Assembly: GCA_014529385.2 (NCBI GenBank)
Contig: CM043953.1
Coordinates: forward strand, 64,868,372 to 64,932,371
From: Adiantum capillus-veneris
Lineage: Eukaryota; Streptophyta; Polypodiopsida; Polypodiales; Pteridaceae
Length of the DNA stretch: 64,000 nt
Direction: 5' to 3'
Numbering within the stretch: position 1 is the first letter of the stretch; each line of letters starts with the position of its first letter. Shown piece by piece: positions 1 to 13,003 of this stretch. A model generated the notes under the pieces. That model was not told the DNA's origin. It saw only the letters and a program-made list of their open reading frames with translations, and ran no database searches. The translations under genes were made by a program, and so were the position numbers.

Positions 1-878
1 GAATTTTGAAGCAACCTAGAGTCATTGACAGAACCTGGAAAACCAGCAAAAACATCCATGAACCGCATCTCACTATCCACTACACATTGGACCAACATGG
101 AATAGTTCTTGTTACGATCATACCAATCCAAGGCCAACTCACCTTGTGGCTTCTCCATGACAATGTGTGTAGCATCCATAGCCCCACACACATTTGGTAA
201 ACCTTGCTTAGCAAAAAATCCTGCCTTGATGTTATTGATAAGAGACAAGTTGTTAGGCCAAGCTATAAACTTGCGTTGATGAACCAGCAATGCAATGATA
301 AAGTTGTTTATAGTCTCCACAACTGTTGACTTTCCAACACCAAACAATTCACTAATGGCCATGGTTGAAGTACCTATTGCCAAACGGAATACCCCTGTGG
401 TCACTTGCTTCTCGACAGAAAGAACTCTGCCTTTTATACTTGCAAATGATGCCGGTATATTTTTGTGTTGCAATTGATCCTTAGGGAGATCCACCAGCTT
501 TTGAAAGAGTGATAATGGCAACCTAAAGATACTCTTAAACCTTTTCTCATCAGCCCGAACAAAACCGACGTAATAATTCCACCACTTAAGTGTGCGGGGT
601 TTCACATACCACTCTGAAATTGCATGTCATGCAATGAAGGACTCTAAACAGAAGTGCTCAATATACATTTGCAACAAAGCAATGAAGACATTACAATCTC
701 TGTTCCGTGTGCAGGCCAACCTTCTGCGACCATTAAAAAGTAGCAATTGCTGAGTCTCAAGACGATTTCTTGCTTGCTGCCTTTGCCGAAGCAACAATAA
801 AAGCATGGAGATTAAACCGCACATGATCGTAAAGAGCACTTGCCGATGCGATGAGGCCATGCTTGACAAGATCAACAA
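1..878 (-). pseudogene. PIF/Harbinger (HARBI1-like) nuclease, 3'-truncated by the window and broken
   Basis: Read on the minus strand, one frame gives WYVKPRTL...KWWNYYVGF, then VFRLAIGTSTMAISELFGVGKSTV, then CGAMDATHIVMEKPQGE, then YSMLVQCVVDSEMRFMDVFAGFPGSVNDSRLL. This is the order of a DDE_Tnp_4/HARBI1 nuclease: a helix-turn-helix-like segment, the first catalytic Asp in DATHI, and the second in the VVD block followed by FxGxPGSVxDSR. The third acidic residue would lie beyond base 1. One in-frame TGA at 627-629 separates this body from a basic N-terminal stretch reaching about 878. The protein would cut DNA for transposition, normally with a separate Myb-like partner. No partner gene is visible nearby. 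Either translation starts after the TGA or the copy is dead; I favour dead. The family assignment is secure. Confidence 0.85.
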
Positions 879-2049
879 TCACACATATACCCCAACATAA
901 CTCACAAATCAAAACAATTTGATGCCAATGGTGAATTCCAACTACTGCCTTAAACAACCCAAACCCAACGTTCCAAAGAAAATCACCAACATAGCACTTA
1001 TCATAACAATCTCAGCATGCACATTCCTTCATCCGTTGTTGTTAGTAGGCACATCCAATAATCAAAGCATGTCAACTGCTAGACATTATCTTGTAGCACA
1101 CCCAGCAAGGAGATACAGCATAACAATGTTCACGAAAAAATCCTCAGCATGCAATACCTCATCACACTCAAAGAGGAGATACATTGTTATGTGCTAGCTG
1201 ACAATTCCTTTGCACACATTGCCTTGCAACACACCCACTAGTGAGAGGCATCATCGCAACAACACCAACAAAAGCATTATGCGCTTCTACATCAAGTTTA
1301 CATACGGTCCACAAAAATCTTGACGAAAGTATGCATGCCACACTTCCATACCACCAAAATGTTAAGCATACTGCAAGCTTTGGCATACACCCTCTACCGC
1401 ATGCATAAGATTCTCACTGCATGACAAATTGCACTACGCATAAGATTCCCAAATTATGGCAGCTTTGCTTGCAATCTTTTGCATTTCAAAGGCAAAGATA
1501 CATCCCCAAGGAGGTAAGAGACCTGCTTTGATTTTCTTGCCACGATCTGCCAATAGGAGAAGAGGGGGAGCAAGGGTGGGAGCTGTTTTACTGCCAGTAG
1601 AGAGGAGCTACAGGGCTCAACATTGTTTCACCTACAATAGAGAGGAGCAAGCACGATGCTCTTTCACCTGCGAGAGAGAAGCAACCTCCTTCACCTGTGG
1701 CAGAGAGGAGCGAGCACGTGCGAGCCCAATCCTCTTTCTCCTATTGTTTCACCTGCGGTGCGGCAGAGTGGAGCGAGCTCGAAACTTAATTTTAAATAAA
1801 GTGGGTGCGCTGGATGGTTCATGCGTCCGTCGGTGAGTTTGGCAGCGCTTTGTTTTTGGACTGCGCGTCCAGCTCAGCTGGTTGGCCGTCCATCGGGTTC
1901 ATGCGACCAGGCTCTAAGTCCATGTGTACATTTACTCTCCACATGTGGAGTAAATCCCAAAACTAGTGTTGTCTAATTGCTATAATTGAAAGAGGCTTTC
2001 CGAGAAAGTGCAACGTGGGCGCTACAGGTAAACTGACAAACAATATAAG
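879..2049. other. Non-coding stretch beside the Harbinger nuclease
   Basis: No convincing gene. Short frames here have no recognisable domain and atypical composition. Positions 1590-1790 hold an imperfect tandem repeat built on a 'gagaggagc ... tttcacctgc' theme with units of roughly 50-60 bp. At 1931-1954 a short imperfect palindrome (TTTACTC ... GAGTAAA around CCACATGTGG) could be part of a transposon end, but I cannot find its partner. Confidence 0.5.
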
Positions 2050-2100
2050 ATTGTTGAAAGTTTAAATTTTTGTGAAGGTTGGATTTTGAACAATATAATG

Positions 2101-2133
2101 GACTCTCTCTCTCTCTCCCTCTCTCTCTCTCTC

Positions 2134-2163
<30 letters not shown>
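2101..2163. repeat. Compound (CT)n(GT)n microsatellite
   Basis: Uninterrupted CT repeats change directly to GT repeats. The tract begins at the inner edge of the left inverted-repeat arm. Confidence 0.95.
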
Positions 2164-2164
<1 letters not shown>

Positions 2165-2438
2165 ACCCACCTGTCAATCTCTTTGTCATGCACGCACTCA
2201 GAGCCTTCCTGGTCGGAGATGGTCGACTAGCTTAATGTTGGATCTTGAGATTGCTAGAGCCATTATTGTGCCTCATGCTCTGCTCAGCTGGATTCGGATT
2301 GGACCACCCTCTGCTCATTCATATGTCCACAGACCAAGGTGAACAGCTTTCTCCTTCTTTTTTAACTTCTCTTTTAAAATACATTCAATTGACTTTTGAC
2401 ATCATTATAGAGTGCACATATTGGGTGTGTCTGTGTGT

Positions 2439-2462
2439 CACACACACACACACACACACACA
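2439..2462. repeat. (CA)n microsatellite
   Basis: Simple CA dinucleotide run inside the inverted-repeat element. Confidence 0.9.
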
Positions 2463-3000
2463 TATGCAGGATGGCAGTATTGTCTACAGAATTTCTTTAC
2501 TGAAAACCCTCTAAAAGTAAGAAAGAAGAGGCTATTGATATCTCTAAAGCATTTAAATAAAAAATATGTGTGGGTGAGTATGCATGGGCGTGTCTCATGT
2601 GGGTGAGGGTCTAGGTGTGGGTGTTTACTTCTAAGGCTGCAAAAATGGCTGCCTTCTTTTTAGCATGAGTCACGTTGGGTCAAAAGAGGCGGTACTGAAG
2701 CCAAGCAGGGGAATGAAAGCTCCCATGTTGAGGATTGCACACTCCGCCATGGCTACTCATGTTGTCGCTATTGTTGCTTCATGTTAATGTGGAAGCCCAA
2801 CTCTCTTGCAACACCTGTACAACGAGGTTCAAAAGACTGTCAATCAGTAATTATAAGTTTGGTATTGTAAGGCAATGGTGCACAATAATTTATTCATTGA
2901 TGTAACTAGGTTCTCACCTGGGTATGCTTTGAGATGCTCGCATATGCTATTATGCTAAGAATGCTTACACTCAGCAAAGAGACCATGTTAAGTACATGTT

Positions 3001-3026
3001 GGGGGGGGGGGGGGGGGGGGGGGGAG

Positions 3027-3069
<43 letters not shown>

Positions 3070-3078
3070 GGGGGGGGA
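3001..3078. repeat. (G)n(GA)n(G)n tract
   Basis: A poly-G run of about 24 bases, then GA dinucleotides, then a second poly-G run. The tract abuts the right inverted-repeat arm. Long G runs are prone to assembly and sequencing error, so the length is uncertain. Confidence 0.9.
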
Positions 3079-3699
3079 GAGAAAGAGTCCATTATATTGT
3101 TCAAAATCCAACTTTCACAAAAATTTAAATTTTCAACAATGTTACTGAGGACAAAGAATGTGAGTTGGTGTTGTACATTTGCTTGACAATGATCTAGCAA
3201 GCCATATAAGTGAATACCAACAAAGCAAAGCCAAAATTAAAAAAAGTTCTACACTCAAATCATTTTTATAGATAAGCAAGTTGGGATTAGTATTTCCTTT
3301 GATTCAACAAGTGCTCACATCCTATTACCTTCTCTAGAATGCACATCAATAGTTTTGAGAGCTCTTTGGCATTTGCAAAATTATCACCAAATGCTTCCAC
3401 AATGGTTGTACCCTTGAGTTCCTCATAATGGGGTAGAAATGGGAACTTTTAGTGCTCATCATGGTAATAAAATCATGAAAAGAAAATATTCTTAGTGGAG
3501 TCCTACAATGGTTGTACGCTTGAGTGCCTCATAAATGGGAACTTGTATCATGGTCGTTAAATTACGAAAGGCTCTCCCATATCTAGAAGAGCAAGGCAAC
3601 GAAACATACTATTCTAGATATAGGAGATTTTGCTTGGGGAGAAGCGGTTACTTTGAGATCAAAATATTTAGGACATCTTTTTAGCCGTTTAGGTTATGA

Positions 3700-4575
3700 A
3701 TTCTTGATATTGGTAATGAAAAAATAGACAACACTAATTAAGAAACAATCAAAATTGATGAAAAAATATTGATTGAAAAAAAAGAAGTGAGAAAGATGAT
3801 TTCTTGGCTATACAAAGGTACAAATATTATTATAATTGTTTGAAATATTATCATTTGAATATAGTACTCGCAACTAGATAACAATCATTTTTTTGTTTCA
3901 AATAGGTGTAAATAATAGAGAAAATTTTCAAGAGTTCTTCAAGAAAAGAGCTATTCTTGCACCAAGAAATAATGGATTTCATAAAGTAAATTTGATGTCT
4001 ATGATTTCATGAACGGAGATGTAGTGGAATATCTTAGTGCAGATTCAATATGTAAAACAAGATGAGAATACAAACCTTATCACAATTGAGAATTAAATAG
4101 CTTAAATCTTGGAGGAGGATATCCACCTCACAAATTGCAGCTGAAAAGAATGGACCTCTAAAATTATCAAGAAACATAAAATCCCCAAAGAGGTGTATGC
4201 AATGGAACGTGAATGATCTGTAAAAATTTCTTCAAAAGAGTTCTTGAAGTTGAAATTGTTACACGAACTCACATTGGAGACTTTTTTTTTGCCAAGAATA
4301 ACGTTCATTCTAAATTCAATGACTTTATCATTTGAAATGAGACGAAGGCAATTTCCTAGATATAGTTGGTTGTTGCAATGACAATAGATAAATCTCAAGA
4401 ATAAAGTATATTTAAAATGAAAATATATTTATCAACACCAGTATTTAGACATGGACAACTATATGTTGCATTATCAAGGGCTAATTCTTCAAAATGCATA
4501 CAAATTTGCTTAGGAGTTGATAAAGAATATACAAAAAACACACAACCAATGTTGTTTATGAAAAAATATTGAAAT
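3700..4575 (+). pseudogene. Helitron RepHel helicase, C-terminal part, heavily decayed
   Basis: Plus-strand frames carry a PIF1-like helicase signature typical of plant Helitrons, split by many stops and shifts. In order: EVRKMISWLYKG (about 3790), FKKRAILAPRNNGFHKVN (about 3940), ENTNLITIE (about 4065), LEVEIVTRTHIGD (about 4245), LVVAMTIDKSQE (about 4365), and VFRHGQLYVALSRANSSKCI (about 4440), the last being the conserved motif near the helicase C terminus. The Rep nuclease domain is not present in recognisable form upstream. The enzyme would have unwound DNA during rolling-circle transposition. I could not locate the Helitron 3' hairpin and CTRR end. The family call is firm; the limits are approximate. 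Confidence 0.8.
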
Positions 4576-6207
4576 TAACAAATAAAAGAAACTAAAAATG
4601 TATAAACATTTATTTTGATATCCATAAAAATTTTAACAAAAATTAAACGTATCCAACAACAAAATAACAAAATAAACATTGAATATTATTAGCATTAAGA
4701 AAAAATTCACGAGTTTCAAGCTGATTCCCATCAATGTTAATAGGAGATGAACTACATATGTTTTCATGCTTGGATTTCAAGAAATGCTCAAGTTTGAATA
4801 GAGATGGAAAGCATAAAGTAATCATTTGACTCAAGCAACAATCACCTATACTTGCAAATAGAAGGCATAGCATTATGTAGAACTGAATATAAACAAGCAA
4901 TTCATCTAGACACTTATACTTTATACTTGACATATGTTCAAAATTTAGTTATTTTTTATAGTCCTATGTACACGTCAAATTTTGCTAGTTTTGAAAGCCC
5001 AACAATTTACTTAACAAACATTTCATACGTTATCTTATATTAATGTTTCTTCTTCATCCCATTGGAAACTTGGGTTTATATACTTGTTCTTCTAAAAAGA
5101 AGAACAACCTTGAGTGTGAAGTGATCTAGTGAATTGAAAAATGTGCTCAACTCTTGACTCCACACTGTTGTACTCTATACTCAAAGATGTCTACATAAAA
5201 TGTGAATGGACATCCCTCTTAAAAGCTCTTTTTCCATGCGGTTGCACAATTCCATTAAGTGAATAGCCAAAGATGATTTTACATATGATATAAAGGCTTA
5301 CATCAAAATTGTACACTCGTAGTGTTTTGATGTAAAGAAAATGGATCTCAGGTTGAACCTTGTCTTGACGCTCTACTTCCACAAGGGGAAAAGAGGAAAA
5401 TAATGTGTTTGGCTTAGTGTTTGAAAAAAAGTGAATCTTAGCTTAAATTTGAACGGGTTGTGAAGATATTAACAAGTGATAAAATCACAAGGCCTGCCAG
5501 GCATGATAAAAGTTTCTTTTTGACATACAATTTTTCAAGCCCCCTTTCATATGCTTTGTGTAATGCAATTAACTTATATAATTTGCCATATATAACGTTA
5601 ACTTAAAGATATAAATGCAAAAACTGACAGACAATTTTGAGATTGTTTTGATAGGCAAAATAGCCCTTGACAAAAAAAATAGGCGTCAATTTTAGGCCTT
5701 GATGTGAGGGTAGATCCCACTTTAAAATCACTACATCTCTAAGCTTTAAAAAAAAAAAATAAGCACATAAAATTGAATTAAAAAAGCACCCTTAAGCTCT
5801 ACACCCTTAGCTTTAGATCCCTATGCTCTACACCCCACTTTAAAAATTCTACATTTTTAAGCTCTAGAGCCGTTTTTACAAATTTAAAACTGTAGACCCT
5901 TAAGTTGTAAATCCCACTTTAAAAGCTTTAATGTTCTACTAGTATGTGACCGAGCGTTTCTGCGGTCAAGGAAACAGTGCCTCTATTCTCATAGAGTTAT
6001 CTTCTCTTCCAAGTGGAACACTGTCAATACTCTCTTCCTACACGTATAGTCTATCGCATTTATAAAAGTGATGCATGACACGACCTCTTAATAGATGCTG
6101 CAAAGCATTCTTTTGATACCAAGATTGGAAGCTTCTCATAGACGTTATATTTCATGAGGTGCTAGCCCTTGTTCAACAAACTTAGGAGTGCTCTAATTCT
6201 ACTGGGG
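4576..6207. other. AT-rich sequence without genes
   Basis: No domain or credible reading frame on either strand. Positions 5760-5940 contain several imperfect repeats of 'aagctctaca(c)cc' interspersed with A/T runs. Otherwise I see nothing. Confidence 0.5.
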
Positions 6208-6377
<170 letters not shown>

Positions 6378-6732
6378 CCTTCATTTGGTCTACCTTGATC
6401 TAGCAATGCTATCAAGCTTGATTATAGAGATTAGATAAGTTAGCATGGTGTGAAGAGATGAAATCTAAGAGAATTCAATGTAATAATAATAATTTTTTTA
6501 ATAAATGAAGTGAGTTCTAGAATTTGGCTTCAATGATAGGAACGCAATTGGATTCAATATCTTTGCTCCACTCTCTTACTTGCTTCTATCCTTGTACGTA
6601 TGTATGTAATACATATGTATATCTATATGTACACATAGTACACACACACACATATGCTTGAAGCGAAGATTTGTTACATAGGTCTTGAAACATCATGATA
6701 TGTTCCAATTATGTCTATATGTACACATAGTG

Positions 6733-6780
6733 CGCACACACGCGCGCGCACACACACACACAAACACACACACTCACACG

Positions 6781-6814
<34 letters not shown>
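6733..6814. repeat. (CA)n microsatellite
   Basis: Imperfect CA/CG alternation followed by a pure CA run. It ends at CATATGCTTGAAG, a string also found at 6651-6663 after a shorter CA run. That suggests a local duplication of about 170 bp. Confidence 0.9.
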
Positions 6815-6817
<3 letters not shown>

Positions 6818-7051
6818 GCTTGAAGGAAAGATTTGTCTCATATGTCTTGAGTTTGTCACATTTGTCACAGAGAGGCATCTTGCTATCTTTCCAATACAAT
6901 AACTATGACATTCAAAGTTTCTATGCTCCCCCCCCCTCCCCAAAACCCTCTAGTTGAAGTGACTGTCCCAGGTGGAGATTTAAAAAGGAGAAGCGAACTC
7001 CTTTTTTTCATTTTTTTGAAAAGAAAAATATAGATGGCTATGATTGGTCTG

Positions 7052-7102
<51 letters not shown>

Positions 7103-7353
7103 CATCACATAGATCTTTGAGATTTCATTGGAAATCTCTCTACCCATTTGGGGTGTTAATGTGAGGGTTGGTCTTTATCGCGCATTTAATCCATTTTCTA
7201 CAGGCGAGAAAATTTAGCTATCCTTTAAAAAATACACTAATGCCAAAACATAATATCTTGAAAATTTGAAAATGCGTGAGCTCAACGGTAAAATATTTAT
7301 TTATCTCTCTCCCCCTCATAAATGTACATGTGTATGCACACATACAATGTGAT

Positions 7354-7427
<74 letters not shown>

Positions 7428-7445
7428 ACACAAAAGCAATGTGGT

Positions 7446-7493
<48 letters not shown>
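7052..7493. repeat. Cluster of (CT)n and (CA)n microsatellites
   Basis: (CT)n at 7052-7100, (CT)n(CA)n at 7355-7432, and (CT)n at 7448-7493. The last two tracts are each preceded by near-identical CAATGTGRTGGTCTCTC, so the later tract probably arose by local duplication. Confidence 0.9.
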
Positions 7494-8209
<716 letters not shown>

Positions 8210-8738
8210 CCCCGTCTGCATATTGTTCGCGCATGAGAAACTGTGTGTGTGTGTGAGAGAGAGACTATTGAGGCCAAAATAATATAACGAAAACTACTAC
8301 TCTGTGGAAATTCCCAAAATACCCCTCAAATTTTATAAATTCCCAATATACCCCCACTATTTTGTCAAAATGCCTTTCAAATTTTCCAGATTTCCAAAAA
8401 ACCCTTGGTTGAGAGATTAGATTTCTCGAAAGATAACAAAAATTTGTAGCTTTTCATAAGAAGATTGATTGTCTATCAATTCACGATGCTATAACAAAAT
8501 TTGAGTTGGTTATGTAGGCTTTGGAGATGAATTGCTTCATTATTTTCGAACACAATTGCAGGATGATTTGTTACAGATTACATGCTACACACTCAAAAAC
8601 GAATCTCAATTGTCAAAAAAGCATAATGATTAGAAAATCTTGATCAATCCAACCAAATTATATACAAGGGTATTTTCGGAATTTCCACAAACTAGAGGGG
8701 TATTTTGGTAATTTTCCCAATCTATAGTTCCGACGTCC

Positions 8739-8742
<4 letters not shown>

Positions 8743-8785
<43 letters not shown>

Positions 8786-8808
8786 AGAAGAAGAAGAAGA
8801 AGAAGAGA
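8743..8808. repeat. (AG)n(AAG)n microsatellite at the end of module P1
   Basis: AG run changing to AAG run. The same compound tract occurs at the end of P2 (10959-11047), so it travels with the repeat module. Confidence 0.9.
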
Positions 8809-8847
8809 GTTTTAATGTCGTAGGAAACTATCCCAAGAGACCTTAAA

Positions 8848-9374
8848 GATCTAGCCAACGAGGAGTTGAACTCAAGATCACCTGTTATGAGAGAGAGAAA
8901 GTGAGACACCTAGCTTCTTGGATAAACTCTTCCAACTTCCAAGAAAGTACATCATACCCATCAGTTTCGCAGCCCGTCCTGAAACATCGCGGAGAGCAGC
9001 AAGGGGCGATCAAGGACAGAACGGCTGAGGAGGTGGTCACATTTGCAGGTGGGCTTTGGCTAACATCCATCACGGAGATGATCACCCCAAGGCAACGAAA
9101 GAGGTGAGTACGGTAGGTCATATTAGATGGAGAAACTGTGGTGGGATAATTAGTGGAGGCAAAGGCTGTAATAACTGTTTTGTCATGCGGTTGCACAACA
9201 CTTATAGTACTGTGTAGAATGATCAGGAGGCACAACATTAAGCCTACAAGATGCATTTACGAAGACGTAAAAGTAACAAAATCCTCAGGTACACAGTAGG
9301 AAGTGAGGTGGCTGAGGTGTACTACTATGTGTTCGGTAACAAAGCTTGGCAATCTACAAGGTCACCAATTACAA
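8848..9374. repeat. Unit U1 of the array
   Basis: Begins 'gatctagcc' and ends before the next 'gatctagcc'. It carries the only uninterrupted minus-strand frame of the unit (123 codons, 9256-8885). The other copies have a stop in the middle of this frame, so I do not treat it as a gene. On the minus strand, AGTTCAACTCC fits a pol III B-box consensus near 8862-8872. Confidence 0.8.
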
Positions 9375-9902
9375 GATCTAGCCGACAAGGAGTTGAACTC
9401 AAAACCTATTATGAGAGAGAGAGAAAGAACGAGACACCTAGCTTCTTGGATAAACTCTTCCAACTTCCAAGAAAGCACATCATACCCATCAGTTTTGCAG
9501 CCCATCCCGAAACATCATGGAGAGCAGCAAGGGGCGATCAAGGACAGAAGGGCCGAGGAGGTGGTCACACATGCAGGTGGGCTTTAGCTAACATCCATCA
9601 CGGCGATGGTCACCCCAAGGCAACGAAAGAGGTGAGTACGGTAGGTCATCTAAGATATGGAGAAACTGTGGTGGGATAATTAGTGGAGGCAAAGGCTGTA
9701 ATAATTGTTTTGTCATGCGGTTGCACAATACTTATAGTACTGTGTAGAATGAGCAGGAGGCACAAGATTAAGCCTACAAGATGCATTTACGAAAACGTAC
9801 AAGTAACAAAATCCTCAGGTACACAGTAGGAAGTGAGGTGGCTGAGGTGTACTACTCTGTGTTCGGTAACAAAGCTTGGCAATCTACACGGTCAACAATT
9901 AC
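9375..9902. repeat. Unit U2 of the array
   Basis: 528-bp direct repeat of U1 with scattered substitutions. It is joined to U1 head-to-tail with no spacer. Confidence 0.8.
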
Positions 9903-10555
9903 ATATGTGTGGGTCTCCCGCCTTCGTTTTTGCAGGCAAGCGCCATCATCGTAAGCTGCCCTCAACAATGTATTGGACTTCAGTTGCGACCTTCCACATT
10001 TATAATACAGCTGGCTACACGTCTATGAAAGGAGACCCCCACCAATGATATGACAGGCACATAAGTAAAGCTAAACGACGTGCTCAAGAACAAGAAGTTG
10101 TGCATCATAGGGGAGACATCGTCAACAGTCATCCCAACGATATTATCACAAGTATTGTCTGCAAAACCCTACACATTGAACCAGTACTCACCAAAAACTT
10201 TATGTGAACCAATGGAAAAAGGAACCCATTGGAAATCACCCAGTTAATTTTCTATTAAAATTTTAGGATTTTGATCAGTTTTTACACTAAATTAAATCCT
10301 CCAAATACAGCCGATTTTCGTCAAGGTGATCCTCCAAATCAACCGAGAATTTTGAATTTTGTCCTCAAAAATACACTAAAGGCACTATATTACTCCAATT
10401 ACACATAGCTACGACAACTAAATGAGGCAACCCCATAAATTGTGTCATACCAAACCCAAAAGGTGCTTCACGTAGTAGCTATAATAGAAGCAAATTTTGA
10501 GCCCCATTCTCTAAGGGAAGATGATAAGTGTTATAATATTGTTGATGTTGGTAAT
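9903..10555. repeat. Tail module T1
   Basis: Starts 'acatatgtgtgggtctcccg' and ends about 'gatgttggtaatgatt'. Copies T2 (12142-12650) and T3 (13467-13518 plus 15608-16205) match it. No coding content is recognised. Confidence 0.75.
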
Positions 10556-10955
10556 GATTAGAAAATCTTGATCAATCCAACCAAAATATATACAAGGGTA
10601 TTTTCCAGATTTCCAAAAAACCCCTGGTTGTGAGATTAGATTTCTCGAAAGATAACAAAACTTTGTAGCTTTTCATAAGAAGATTGATTGTCTATCAATT
10701 CAAGATGCTATAACAAAATTTGAGTTGGTTATGTAGGCTTTGGAGATGAATTGCTTCATTATTTTCGAACACAATTGCAGGATAATTTGTTACAAATTAC
10801 ATGCTACGCACTCAAAAACGAATCTCAATTGTCAAAAAAGCATAATGATTAGAAAATCTTGATCAATCCAACCAAAATATATACAATGGTATTTTCGGAA
10901 TTTCAAAAACTAGAGGGGTATTTTGGTAATTTTCCCAATCTATAGTTCCGACGTC

Positions 10956-11019
<64 letters not shown>

Positions 11020-11087
11020 AGAAGAAGAAGAAGAAGAAGAAGAAGAGATTTTTAATGTCGTAGGAAACTATCCCAAGAGCCCATAAA
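10556..11087. repeat. Module P2, ending in (AG)n(AAG)n
   Basis: Direct repeat of 8395-8847 with an added copy of its 3' half. The microsatellite occupies 10959-11047. Confidence 0.75.
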
Positions 11088-11615
11088 GATCTAGCCGACA
11101 AGGAGTTGAACTCAAGACCTGTTATGAGAGAGAGAGAAAGATTGAGACACCTAACTTCTTGGATAAACTCTTCCAACTTCCAAGAAAGCACATCATACCC
11201 ATCAGTTTTGCAGCCCGTCCTGAAACATCGCGGAGAGCAGCAAGGGGCGATCAAGGACAGAAGGGCCGAGGAGGTGGTCACATTTGCAGGCGGGCTTTAG
11301 CTAACATCCATCACGGAGATGATCACCCCAAGGCAACGAAAGAGGTGAGTACGGTAGGTCATATTAGATGGAGAAACTGTGGTGGGATAATTAGTGGAGG
11401 CAAAGGCTGTAATAACTGTTTTGTTATGCGGTTGCACAACACTTATAGTACTATGTAGAATGAGTAGGAGGCACAACATTAAGCCTACAAGATGCATTTA
11501 CGAAGACGTACAAGTAACAAAATCCTCAGGTACACAGTAGGAAGTGAGGTGGCTAAGGTGTACTACTATGTGCTCGGTAACAAAGCTTGGCAATCTACAA
11601 GGTCACCAATTACAA
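11088..11615. repeat. Unit U3 of the array
   Basis: Direct repeat of U1 (528 bp), followed head-to-tail by U4. Confidence 0.8.
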
Positions 11616-12141
11616 GATCTAGCGGACGAGGAGTTGAACTCAAGACCTGTTATGAGAGAGAGAGAAATAGCGAGACACCTATCTTCTTGAATAAACTCTT
11701 CCAACTTCCAAGAAAGCACATCATACCCATCAGTTTTGCAGCCCGTCCCAAAACATCGTGGAGAGCAACAAGGGGCGATCAAGGACAGAAGGGCCGAGGA
11801 GGTGGTCACATATGCAGGTGGGCTTTAGCTAACATCCATCACGGCAATGATCACCCCAAGGCAACGAAAGAGGTGAGTACGGTAGGTCATCTGAGATATG
11901 GAGAAATTGTGGTGGGATAATTAGTGGAGGCAAAGGCTGTAATAACTATTTTGTCATGCGGTTGCACAATACTTATAGTACTGTGTAGAATGAGCAAGAG
12001 GCACAAGATTAAGCCTACAAGATGCATTTACGAAAACGTACAAGTAACAAAATCCTCAGGTACACAGTAGGAAGTGAGGTGGATGAGGTGTACTACTCTG
12101 TGTTCGGTAACAAAGCTTGGCAATCTACAAGGTCAACAATT
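11616..12141. repeat. Unit U4 of the array
   Basis: Direct repeat of U2. Like U2 it runs straight into a T module. Confidence 0.8.
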
Positions 12142-12825
12142 ACATATGTGTGGGTCTCCCGCCTTCGTTTGTGCAGGCAAGCGCCATCGTCGTAAGCTGC
12201 CCTCAACAATGTATTGGACTTCAGTTGCGACCTTCCACATTAATAATACAGCTGGCTACACGTCTATGAAAGGAGACCCCCACCAATGATATGACAGGCA
12301 CATAAGTAAAGCTAAACGACGTGCTCAAGAACAAGAAGTTGTGCATCATAGGGGAGACATCGTCGACAGTCATCCCAACGATATTATCACAAGTATTGTC
12401 TGCAAAACCCTACACATTGAACCAGTACTCACCAAAAACTTTATGTGAACCAATGGAAAAAGGAACCCATTGGAAATCACCCAGTTTTCTATTAAAATTT
12501 TAGGATTTTGATGAGTTTTTACACTAAAATCCTCCAAATACAGCCGATTTTTGTCAAGGTGATCCTCCAAATCAACCGAGAATTTTGAATTTTGACCTCA
12601 AAAATACACTAAAGGCACTATTTTACTCCAACACATAGCTACGGCACAAATGTGTTACAAATTACATGCTACACACTCAAAAACGAATCTCAATTGTCAA
12701 AAAAGCATAATGATTAGAAAATCTTGATCAATCCAACCAAAATATATACAAGGGTATGTATTTTCGGAATTTCCACAAACTAGAGGGGTATTTTGGTAAT
12801 TTTCCCAATCTATAGTTCCGACGTC

Positions 12826-12828
<3 letters not shown>

Positions 12829-12911
<83 letters not shown>

Positions 12912-12919
12912 GTCCTTGA

Positions 12920-12997
<78 letters not shown>
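12829..12997. repeat. Long (AG)n microsatellite with an internal duplication
   Basis: About 169 bp of AG repeats, interrupted once by 'cgtccttgag' at 12910. The same string precedes the tract at 12821. The repeat probably expanded by duplication together with its left flank, erasing the 5' end of unit U5. Confidence 0.9.

Positions 12998-13003
<6 letters not shown>

Larger units (their letters stand above)
2050..3140. mobile_element. Foldback or MITE-like element with ~62-bp inverted repeats ending in microsatellites
   Basis: The left arm at 2050-2111 (starts ATTGTTGAAAGTTTAAATTT) and the right arm at 3079-3140 are reverse complements with only a few mismatches. Each arm runs inward into a purine/pyrimidine dinucleotide tract: (CT)n(GT)n on the left, G-tracts plus (GA)n on the right. 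The interior is non-coding and contains a (CA)n tract. No clear target-site duplication is visible, so the true outer ends are uncertain. The arms are plain; calling it a mobile element is inference. Confidence 0.55.

Noticed and set aside
3140-3175. The string 'acaaagaatgtgagttggt' shared by about 3150-3170 and 20058-20077
   Set aside because: About 20 bases only, with unrelated flanks; too short to claim a common element.
8885-9256. Repeated minus-strand frame beginning MHLVGLMLC in the U units
   Set aside because: It is open in only one copy and broken at the same internal place in others. There is no recognised domain; it is better explained as repeat sequence.
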